Origin: Halanaerobiaceae bacterium
GTDB lineage: Bacteria; Bacillota; Halanaerobiia; Halanaerobiales; Halarsenatibacteraceae
Direction: 5' to 3'
Length of the DNA stretch: 50,023 nucleotides
NCBI GenBank assembly: GCA_003553225.1
Contig: PWDW01000203.1
Location: 1-50,023 of the forward strand
Positions 43,374 to 50,023 of this stretch are shown piece after piece (positions within the stretch are counted from its first letter, which is position 1; the number at the start of each line of letters is the position of its first letter). The notes beneath the pieces were generated by a model. The model was not told the origin of the DNA and did no database searches. It saw only the letters and a list, made by a program, of their open reading frames with translations. Both the position numbers and the translations under genes were made by a program.

Positions 43374-44522
43374 TTATGAAATTTTCTCACCCTGCAGATA
43401 TGTTGCCTGAATCTGCAGGTTTTCATCAACTACTAAGAAATCAGCGTCTTTCCCCACAGCAATACTCCCCTTACTATCTTCGATACCCAGCATAACAGCT
43501 GGATTCAAAGATGCAGCCCAGGAAGCTTCAACCAGAGAAAGATTAAGCTTATTTACAGTATTTTGATAAGCCCGGTCCATGGTCAGAGTACTCCCGGCCA
43601 GGGTCCCATCTTCCAGAAGAGCCCGGCCCTGATCATCTATTTTTACTTTTCTTTTTCCCCAGGTGGTAACCTTGCCCCGGGGCTGTCCGGCAGCTACCAT
43701 AGCATCAGTAACCAGAATGGCTTTTTTAAGATTTTTGAGCCTGAAAAAAAGTTTCAGCATAGGGAAAATCACATGAAGCCCATCACAAATGATTTCCGCA
43801 AACAGTTGATCATCCATACAGGCTGTTAAGGCAAGACCCGGGTTCCGATGGTGTAAGCCCTTCATACCATTAAAGGTATGAATAACAGCTGTATATAACT
43901 CTTTTTTTTCAGTAAACTCCTGGTGAGATATCTCCGTATGTCCGGCTCCCATTTTTATATCCCGATCTCTGCAGTAAGAAATAATTTTTTGTTCATCCTG
44001 TACCCGGGGGTCAATACTGCAGTATTTTATGAGATCACCGTATTTTTTTATCAAATCCTGATACTCAGATGTAAAACTGTTTCTGGTATATGAACTGTCC
44101 TGAGCTCCAATTTTACTGCTGTCTGTAAAAAACGGTCCCTCAAGGTGCCAGCCCAATATATTTTTGGGGCCTCCTTTTCTTTTTTGGGCCTTTTTCACAA
44201 AGGAGCCTACCTGATCCATCCTGGATCGGGAAACAGTGGGGGTAGTAGGTAAAAAACCCGTTACTCCATGATCAGCTTTAAAAAAGCTCCAGTTAATTAA
44301 GGCCTCAATTCCACCTTCAGGCCTATAACCACCTCCACCATGGGTATGGATATCAATAAAACCGGGAATGATAATCTTATCCTTAAAGTCCTTTTTCTCT
44401 TCCCCGTTATCTATATCAGTATCTGATATAATCCTGGTAATTTTACCGTCCTTAACCATCAGAACATGATTTTCTTTGACTTTATTCTCGGTCACTATTT
44501 TATCAGCTGAAAAAATGGTCAC
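43374..44522 (-). CDS. nagA: N-acetylglucosamine-6-phosphate deacetylase
   Basis: This 382-residue amidohydrolase removes acetate from GlcNAc-6-P in cell-wall sugar recycling. The metal-site motifs are intact: DIHTHGGGG (about 57-65), WHLEGPFF (about 126-133), GAGHTE (about 194-199), HTFNGMKGLHHRNPG (about 216-230) and the catalytic Asp in VTDAMVAAG (about 271-279). The start is GTG with AAGGAGG. No nagB is nearby. It lies 15 bases after the YgiQ gene on the same strand. Confidence 0.95.
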   Translation of the reverse strand: MTIFSADKIVTENKVKENHVLMVKDGKITRIISDTDIDNGEEKKDFKDKIIIPGFIDIHTHGGGGYRPEGGIEALINWSFFKADHGVTGFLPTTPTVSRSRMDQVGSFVKKAQKRKGGPKNILGWHLEGPFFTDSSKIGAQDSSYTRNSFTSEYQDLIKKYGDLIKYCSIDPRVQDEQKIISYCRDRDIKMGAGHTEISHQEFTEKKELYTAVIHTFNGMKGLHHRNPGLALTACMDDQLFAEIICDGLHVIFPMLKLFFRLKNLKKAILVTDAMVAAGQPRGKVTTWGKRKVKIDDQGRALLEDGTLAGSTLTMDRAYQNTVNKLNLSLVEASWAASLNPAVMLGIEDSKGSIAVGKDADFLVVDENLQIQATYLQGEKIS

Positions 44523-44537
44523 AAAATTTCCTCCTTT

Positions 44538-46355
44538 TTATTCCTTTTTACTTTTTCGGGGCGGAATAAGTGCCTTAGGATGCTGACCAATTAAATCTTC
44601 ACGGCCCGTTTTTTTTAAAGCTTCATATACAAGATTATAATTGCGAGAATATTTGTACTGCAGGAGAGCCCGCTGCATTCTTTTTTCATGCCCCTGTGGT
44701 ACATGCACATCCTGTAAGGTCCTGGGATTAAGACCTGTATAGTACATAGTGGTGGACATTGTTCCGGGAGTGGGATAAAAATCCTGTACCTGTTCCGGAT
44801 GATGCCCAATATCTCTTAGATATTCAGCCAGCTTTACCGCATCTTTTAATTTACTACCCGGATGACCGGATATTAAATAAGGTAAAATGTACTGTTCTTG
44901 ACCTATCTCCCGGTTATAGTGGTAAAATTTTTGCCGAAACTCTTCAAACTTCTCTATACAGGGACGGTTCATTAATTTTAAGACCCGTTCGGAAGCATGC
45001 TCAGGTGCTGCTTTCAGCTGACCGCTGACATGATGTTCACACAATTCTCTAAAAAACTGATCACTATCATCTTCCAGTATATAATCATAACGCAGCCCGG
45101 AACGAATAAAAACTTTCTTTACCCCTTCAAGCTCTCTTAATGATTGTAAAATATCCAGATATTCGCTGTGGTCAACCTCCAGGCTGGGGCAGGGGGTAAA
45201 CCCAAGACAGGATCTATCACGGCAGATTCCCTCATATCTCTGCTTTTGACAGGCCGGTTTTCTAAAGTTGGCTGTAGGTCCTCCCACATCATGTATATAT
45301 CCTTTAAAATCTTCTTTAGATGTAATCTCCCGGGCTTCAGCCATAATTGATTCTTTACTGCGAGAAGAAACAATCCGTCCCTGATGGAAAGCCAGAGAAC
45401 AGTAGGAACAGTCACCAAAACAACCCCGGGAACTGGTAATGCTAAATTTTACTTCTCTTAATGCCGGTACACCCCCCTGTTCTTCATACACAGGATGGTA
45501 TTCACGTTTATAGGGCAGAGAATAAACATAATCCATCATCTTTTGGTCCAGAGGTTCTGCCGGTGGATTTTGGACCAGAAAACGGTCTTTATGTTTTTGG
45601 ACAAGAGTCTGACCGTAAAAAGGATCCTGTTCTAGATACTGTTCATAAAAACAGCGGGCATACTTTTTTTTGCTGGAAGCAGTTTCCGCAAAAGAAGGTA
45701 TCATTTTGTAATCATACAGGTCTTCGGTTGAATTTGCAATATAACAGGTCCCGGGTATATGCCTTATATGATTTACCTCCAGACCATATTCCATATTCCG
45801 GGCTATTTTTAATATCTGGCGCTCTGCCATTCCATATACCAGAAGATCAGCCCGGCTGTCAAACAGAATTGAACGCCTAACCCTGTCCTCCCAGTAATCA
45901 TAATAGGCAAACCTTCTCAGACTGGCTTCCAGACCCCCAATAATTATTGGTTTTCTGTTATAAACCTCCTTAATGCGATTACAGTAAACAATAACTGCCC
46001 TATCGGGCCGCCTATCAGTTTTTCCTCCTGGTGAATAGGCATCTTCACGCCGTTTGTTTTTATTTACGGTGTACTTATTGACCATGGAATCCATATTCCC
46101 GGCCGAAACCAAAAATGCATAACGGGGTTTCCCCAGCCGCCTGAAATCTTCTGTACCTGTCCAGTCTGGCTGGGGAATTATCCCCACTTTATATCCTGCA
46201 TCAGCCAGCACCCGGCCTATAATAGCTGTTCCAAAGGAAGGATGGTCAACATAAGCATCACCGGAAACCAGAATAAAATCCAGCCGGTTCCAGCCCCGGG
46301 CTTTCATCTCTTTTCGGTTTATAACCAAAAATTGTTCTTTATTACTCTTATCCAT
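44538..46355 (-). CDS. YgiQ family radical SAM protein
   Basis: This 605-residue protein begins with an N-terminal block typical of YgiQ (RGWNRLDFILVSGDAYVDHP, about 15-34). The radical SAM core has Cx3Cx2C in SRGCFGDCSYCSLAFHQG (about 310-327), followed by a C-terminal extension with PEHASERVLKLM and YFIPYLISGHPG-like motifs. Chemistry and substrate of YgiQ are not known. It is shorter than the E. coli protein by about 130 residues at the C-terminus, a common form. GGAGAG precedes the ATG. Confidence 0.94.
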   Translation of the reverse strand: MDKSNKEQFLVINRKEMKARGWNRLDFILVSGDAYVDHPSFGTAIIGRVLADAGYKVGIIPQPDWTGTEDFRRLGKPRYAFLVSAGNMDSMVNKYTVNKNKRREDAYSPGGKTDRRPDRAVIVYCNRIKEVYNRKPIIIGGLEASLRRFAYYDYWEDRVRRSILFDSRADLLVYGMAERQILKIARNMEYGLEVNHIRHIPGTCYIANSTEDLYDYKMIPSFAETASSKKKYARCFYEQYLEQDPFYGQTLVQKHKDRFLVQNPPAEPLDQKMMDYVYSLPYKREYHPVYEEQGGVPALREVKFSITSSRGCFGDCSYCSLAFHQGRIVSSRSKESIMAEAREITSKEDFKGYIHDVGGPTANFRKPACQKQRYEGICRDRSCLGFTPCPSLEVDHSEYLDILQSLRELEGVKKVFIRSGLRYDYILEDDSDQFFRELCEHHVSGQLKAAPEHASERVLKLMNRPCIEKFEEFRQKFYHYNREIGQEQYILPYLISGHPGSKLKDAVKLAEYLRDIGHHPEQVQDFYPTPGTMSTTMYYTGLNPRTLQDVHVPQGHEKRMQRALLQYKYSRNYNLVYEALKKTGREDLIGQHPKALIPPRKSKKE

Positions 46356-46427
46356 TTTATCTCTCCAGTTAAAATTCTTATTTAGCTCTAACTTTCAATG
46401 TCTTTGGTCAGTTTTACCCAAACATAA

Positions 46428-46943
46428 TTATTCTTTATTACTCAGGTTTTCCCGGTCAGTATTGATTTCAGTAAAATCTACATCTACAACTTCTTCAGGC
46501 TCATTTTTATTTTGTTGAGAATCAAAATCATCACTAAAATCTTCTGTACTAAAAGAAAAATATTGTGAATGAAAATTATCTTTTATATGGTGCCCCAGTT
46601 TCCTCTTAACTATTTTCACAAAAAACTTTCTGGAATAAGGAATAACCAGTAAAAATCCCGCTATATCTGTTAATAAGCCGGGAGTTAATAGAAAAAGAGC
46701 TCCCCCCAGAATCAATAAACCTCCCAGCAGATCATCAGCCGGAAGATGACCCTGGTTGAGATTATTTTTGATCCGGCCCACAGTTTTAAAACCCTGACTT
46801 CGGGCCAGAGAGACTCCGATAACACCTGTAATACCCACCAGAACAATGGTGAAAATCACTCCAGCCTGGCGTCCAATCTGTATCAGCAGGGCCAGCTCTA
46901 CCAGAGGTACTATTGAAAATAGCAATATTAACTTTAACAGCAT
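46428..46943 (-). CDS. FxsA family membrane protein
   Basis: This 171-residue protein has the FxsA domain (about 1-125: VPLVELALLIQIGRQAG, then TPGLLTDIAGFLLVIP), about three or four membrane segments, and a C-terminal acidic tail. FxsA interferes with phage T7 exclusion by F plasmid PifA in E. coli; its normal function is unknown and it is widespread. It lies 75 bases after the bactofilin-domain gene and 72 before ygiQ on the same strand. Confidence 0.92.
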   Translation of the reverse strand: MLLKLILLFSIVPLVELALLIQIGRQAGVIFTIVLVGITGVIGVSLARSQGFKTVGRIKNNLNQGHLPADDLLGGLLILGGALFLLTPGLLTDIAGFLLVIPYSRKFFVKIVKRKLGHHIKDNFHSQYFSFSTEDFSDDFDSQQNKNEPEEVVDVDFTEINTDRENLSNKE

Positions 46944-47018
46944 TATAATCAGTCCCCATTTATATTTACCGTTTTTAGAAATATATTTTTACTTATCTTC
47001 CGGTTTCTATTATCTTTT

Positions 47019-48053
47019 TTATTTATTTTCTTTATCTGAATTTCTTTTTTTCCCATCTGACTTTTCAGCTGAAGAGGTGCCCGGCTGTTCCTCTTTTTGG
47101 TTCCGGTCACTATCTGCACTGTTTCCTTTTATTTTTTTCTTTTTGTTTTGCTCAACAGGTTCTGTACTCTCCTGCCCAATTTTAAACCACCGGCTGCCGG
47201 AACCAAATTTGGTGTCCAGCACCACTCCCAGGGACAGAAACATGAGCAGCAGATAGAATATCCATCCAAATAAAGGAACAGAATTTAAAACCCACAGTAC
47301 CAGCACACCTAAAAATAATCTAAGATAAATACTCATTCCATTCTTACCAACAGCAGCAATTCTTTCACCTGCAAAATACACTACAGCCACATATCCAATA
47401 AAATTGATACCGAAAAATAAGAAAATTAACAGTGGAATAACCGGAAGACCAATAATGGTAATTGCCATTAGAAGTAATAATACGGGAAACAGCAGAACAC
47501 CTATTAAGCCAATTATTAATATTCTGCCCGGTGATTTTTCCAGTTCATATGCCATATTTCTTTCTCTTTCGGGCAGTAAAGAAAATACAAGCAGCACCAG
47601 GCCAAACAAAACAATTAACCTAAAAAGACCAAAAGCCGTACCTGTGCCCCACAGCTGCCATAAACCTCCTATTCTCTGGCGGGATAAAAATGAGCCAATC
47701 CGGATTTCTCCCAGCCGGACCTGGGTTGTACTGCCCATAATTTCCGCCCTTTCACCTCTCGTAATCCGCCCGGCGACCGATACCACATCACCTTCTATGG
47801 TATTATTTAAATGAATATCACCCAGAACAGATATGACATCACCCCGTACTCGACCTTCAACATTTATATTTCCCATAATAGCAACCAGATCGCCCTCGAT
47901 TATCCGGCCCTCTTCAATATTAATATCCTCAAATATGCGCACCAGGTTGCTGCTGTCATCAATAGTGAGTGCCCCTGCTGTACCGGAAAAAACAAGAAAA
48001 TAAGCCACCATTATCATTACTAACAGACCCGTTATACCCTTCAATTTTACCAT
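47019..48053 (-). CDS. Exported/membrane protein with bactofilin-like beta-helix domain
   Basis: The 344-residue product has a signal peptide or first helix (about 5-28). A beta-helical stretch follows (about 48-115) with short 'GxVxGDVxSxxGxI' turns (EGRVRGDVISVLGDIHLNNT, IEGDVVSVAGRI), like bactofilins but facing the outside. Membrane helices come next at about 142-160, 177-200, 202-225 and 243-278. The C-terminal tail of about 55 residues is very hydrophilic and lysine/glutamate/serine-rich. It resembles a family of uncharacterised polymer-forming-domain membrane proteins. Its ATG directly follows the stop of a possible 48-codon frame, with GGGGAG as ribosome-binding site. Confidence 0.75.
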   Translation of the reverse strand: MVKLKGITGLLVMIMVAYFLVFSGTAGALTIDDSSNLVRIFEDINIEEGRIIEGDLVAIMGNINVEGRVRGDVISVLGDIHLNNTIEGDVVSVAGRITRGERAEIMGSTTQVRLGEIRIGSFLSRQRIGGLWQLWGTGTAFGLFRLIVLFGLVLLVFSLLPERERNMAYELEKSPGRILIIGLIGVLLFPVLLLLMAITIIGLPVIPLLIFLFFGINFIGYVAVVYFAGERIAAVGKNGMSIYLRLFLGVLVLWVLNSVPLFGWIFYLLLMFLSLGVVLDTKFGSGSRWFKIGQESTEPVEQNKKKKIKGNSADSDRNQKEEQPGTSSAEKSDGKKRNSDKENK

Positions 48054-48200
48054 TTATCTCACTCCCCATATAATATATTTAAAGATATGGTTCTCCACCC
48101 TAACCTCTTTTAGAATGTAAGGATCATCCCCACTTCCACTGGTGAAAAATATTGATATATGCTCCTGGCAGCTGATAAGAACATTTCGCTGCTCCTGCAT
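48054..48200 (-). CDS. Possible 48-aa frame directly upstream of the bactofilin-domain gene
   Basis: ATG at 48200 opens 48 codons whose TAA (48054-48056) touches the next ATG (48053). The product would begin MQEQRNVLISCQEHIS. No family is recognised and no ribosome-binding site precedes the ATG; the reading frame also stays open ten codons upstream before a stop, so it could be a decayed 3' end. The remaining part of the 253-base gap (48201-48306) shows nothing. Confidence 0.2.
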   Translation of the reverse strand: MQEQRNVLISCQEHISIFFTSGSGDDPYILKEVRVENHIFKYIIWGVR

Positions 48201-48306
48201 TTGGTACAACTGATTGGGCCAGGATTAGCATATCAAGCACATCAAAGAGCTCCACCCTCGTATTTAATAAGTTTTCCTTTAATTATAAATCCAAAATAAT
48301 AGAAGG

Positions 48307-49050
48307 TCAACTGTTTTTTCGGGGCCCACATACAGCCTGAAACCGGCAGTCAGTACACTTTTTTTGTTTCTTGTTTATTTTAAAATCCTCATATGAATAT
48401 TCTCTTATCTGAGAAATCAAATTTGAAATTTTTTCTTTATCCCTGCTGTACCTTTTCATATCATAGTCAATATTAATATCCCTCTTGGGGTGACGGGGAT
48501 TCCAGTAACAGAGTTTCAGGCTGTCCAGAGTAATATCACCTGCTTGAACAAAGTACTCATTTACTGCCCGGGCCATTACCAGCAAATAAACACTGGTTTG
48601 AAGATTACCGCTCATTTTTTTATATTCCGGTGGCCTTTTACCTGTCTTCCAGTCATAAATAATCAAATGAGACCGGGAATGGTCAATAAAAATCAGATCA
48701 TATTTTGCCATCAATTTCAGTTCCATTACATTGAGTCTTAATTCATACTCCGGTTTATAAGAACCCTGTTCCTGATAGGGACAAAAATTTGTTAACCGAC
48801 TGAACCATTTTACAAGCTGCTTATTTTTCCCGGTTTTTTCGGGTATCCAGCCCCGGGAATAATAACGATTGGCCAATTTATGAAATTTTTTCCCCTGATC
48901 AATAAGTTTTTGACTTTCAGCCGTCTGGCCCCAGCTCCCCGGCCAGAAAAAACCGTCTAGATAACGAAAACGAAATTTCAAGGGACACTGTTTAAATAAA
49001 TTCAGTGCATGCTGGCTGAAATAAAAATCATCGGGCAGACTCTTTTTCAT
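48307..49050 (-). CDS. PD-(D/E)XK nuclease with Fe-S cysteines (RecB/Cas4-like)
   Basis: This 247-residue protein is of the PDDEXK_1 class. Active-site pattern: His57 (GKKFHKLA), Asp118 (KYDLIFID), then Asp133-Trp-Lys135 (YDWKTG), and Gln151-xx-Tyr as the downstream motif. Cys22, Cys232, Cys235 and Cys241 match the Cas4/AddB-type 4Fe-4S staple. The gene overlaps the UvrD-type helicase by 23 bases, so the two probably work as a helicase-nuclease pair in DNA end processing. There are no cas genes or repeats nearby. Confidence 0.85.
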   Translation of the reverse strand: MKKSLPDDFYFSQHALNLFKQCPLKFRFRYLDGFFWPGSWGQTAESQKLIDQGKKFHKLANRYYSRGWIPEKTGKNKQLVKWFSRLTNFCPYQEQGSYKPEYELRLNVMELKLMAKYDLIFIDHSRSHLIIYDWKTGKRPPEYKKMSGNLQTSVYLLVMARAVNEYFVQAGDITLDSLKLCYWNPRHPKRDINIDYDMKRYSRDKEKISNLISQIREYSYEDFKINKKQKKCTDCRFQAVCGPRKNS

Positions 49051-50023
49051 ATTTTTTTCTCTCCCTGGTAATATAGTTCTTTAACACAGAAAAGGCACGG
49101 GCCGGTTTAACTTTACGGCTGTTTCCACTATCATAAATCATTTCCCGATGAGCACTCAAAAACAAATTTTTTTGGGCCCGGGTAATACCCACATAAATCA
49201 GCCGCAGCCGCTCACAAAAATATTCTATTTTTGCATCCTGCCGGGGATTTTTACCAGAATCCAGCCCCAGAAGATTATCCAGCCGGGTCCGGGCCAGAGC
49301 CCCGGGATTACTGTAAGCATCTTCCAGATAATAATGCTCACCCCGAAAACGAGACTTAAGAGCAGAAGGAAAATTATCATCAGTAAGAAATGATAAATAT
49401 ACTGTATCCCATTCCAGACCTTTAGCCCGATGATATGTGGATATATTGATGACCCCCGGGTCTGGTTCATATCCCTGCCGGGAATAAATCTTCCGGGCAA
49501 ATTTACGAAATGATTCCTCCATAACTGACATCTCAGAAACAATTTCATAAAGTTTCCAGTCGGGATGAGCGGATATCTCATTTTTAACCTGCAGAGCCAT
49601 GTTTTGGGCAACAGCCCTCTCTTCTTCTGACATTTTTAGCTGTTCTGAAATTAATAGAATTAATTCATCAGGTGGTAAAGAGACAGCTGCCTTAAGCCAA
49701 TGTTTTATCTTCTGTTGAGCCGTGAGCCAGATCTCCCTCTGTTTTTTTGTTAAATTATCTGTAATATCAATAGCCTGGGGAGAAGAATATAAAACTGAAG
49801 CCAGAGAGTTAGTCTGGATAATTTTTTTCATAAATGTAGTGTCAAAATCATCATTTTTTCTGCTTCTGTCATTTTCCAGTAAAGAAGGAACAATAAAATC
49901 AGATAGCAGATCTATCAGTAAATTTTTTTTATACGGTTCAGCCAAAAAAGATAAAAGCTCTATAAAATTTTTCACAGTATCCAGTTTTTCGGAGGAAGGT
50001 TCTCGAACCAGAGAATAATCAAC
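49028..50023 (-). CDS. UvrD/Rep-family DNA helicase, C-terminal part (partial)
   Basis: The frame is open to the right edge of the window, so about 331 C-terminal residues of a larger helicase are seen; a GTG inside it at 49975 is not a credible start. Motif V/VI regions are clear: ISTYHRAKGLEWDTVYL (motif V-like, with the conserved His-x-x-Lys-Gly), and RLRLIYVGITRAQKNLFLS (motif VI with the arginine finger in VGITRAQ). ATPase motifs I-III would be upstream. It overlaps the Cas4/RecB-like nuclease gene downstream. Confidence 0.9.
   Translation of the reverse strand, partial: VDYSLVREPSSEKLDTVKNFIELLSFLAEPYKKNLLIDLLSDFIVPSLLENDRSRKNDDFDTTFMKKIIQTNSLASVLYSSPQAIDITDNLTKKQREIWLTAQQKIKHWLKAAVSLPPDELILLISEQLKMSEEERAVAQNMALQVKNEISAHPDWKLYEIVSEMSVMEESFRKFARKIYSRQGYEPDPGVINISTYHRAKGLEWDTVYLSFLTDDNFPSALKSRFRGEHYYLEDAYSNPGALARTRLDNLLGLDSGKNPRQDAKIEYFCERLRLIYVGITRAQKNLFLSAHREMIYDSGNSRKVKPARAFSVLKNYITRERKKYEKESAR

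Noticed and set aside
46428..46943. Phage-defence role of FxsA
   Set aside because: The family is widespread and housekeeping in context; the link to phage exclusion comes from a special case in E. coli.
48307..49050. CRISPR-associated Cas4 as identity of the nuclease
   Set aside because: No CRISPR repeats or cas genes are in the window; the helicase overlap fits DNA repair better.

Overview
This is a low-GC, densely coded bacterial chromosome segment. Three things suggest an anaerobic Firmicute with a two-membrane envelope, with Halanaerobiales as my best guess: a CodY-type regulator and SigH-type sigma factor; a secreted protein that looks like a small outer-membrane barrel; and PaaK/ACT plus glycogen genes typical of fermentative clostridia-like bacteria. 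The lineage is an inference from gene content; there is no rRNA in the window. I see no phage, transposon, CRISPR array, tRNA or rRNA.

Layout: 1-3069 (+) is the 3' part of an iron(III)-type ABC importer operon (binding protein, fused permease, ATPase), ending in a bidirectional terminator. 3322-12743 (-) holds long-form hpf, a cold-shock protein, sigH-comF with a possible small membrane protein upstream, a barrel-like secreted protein, a SPOR/phosphodiester-glycosidase protein, a DUF1015 protein and an ArlRS-like two-component system. A PH-like protein lies at 12796-13191. 13435-15177 (+) is PaaK plus a tandem ACT protein. 15189-17781 (-) holds a HAD-IIA phosphatase, BioY (with a candidate BirA operator) and a metallophosphoesterase. 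codY (+) stands alone at 18090-18869.

The centrepiece is 18975-33832 (-), a glycogen cluster in the order glgB-glgC-glgD-glgA-glgP, then a WalRK-like response regulator and kinase, a small membrane protein, and a 1132-residue GH13-GH77 fusion. The GH77 half keeps its catalytic triad, while the GH13 half has lost most of its catalytic residues. Synthesis (GlgC/D, A, B), breakdown (GlgP, GH77) and a sensor pair therefore lie together.

Upstream of it on the same strand (34059-37441) is a small accessory-looking group: a helix-hairpin-helix protein fused to a glycogen-binding-type E-set (CBM48/AMPK) domain, an AAA_21/OLD-like ATPase, a TOPRIM/DUF4276-like small protein, and an AI-2E-family transporter. 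The HhH-CBM48, ATPase and TOPRIM genes appear to share one promoter and are the best candidate in the window for an undescribed system. The rest (37545-50023) is mostly housekeeping or poorly characterised: MscS channel, lipid kinase, Cys-cluster protein, Fe-alcohol dehydrogenase with an LsrG-like monooxygenase, a GIY-YIG-like protein, acyl-CoA thioesterase, NagA, YgiQ radical SAM protein, FxsA, a membrane protein with a bactofilin-like domain, and a UvrD-type helicase (cut by the window edge) overlapping a RecB/Cas4-like nuclease.

Several starts were moved from the longest open frame to the position supported by a ribosome-binding site; these are noted entry by entry. No computation or database search was run.
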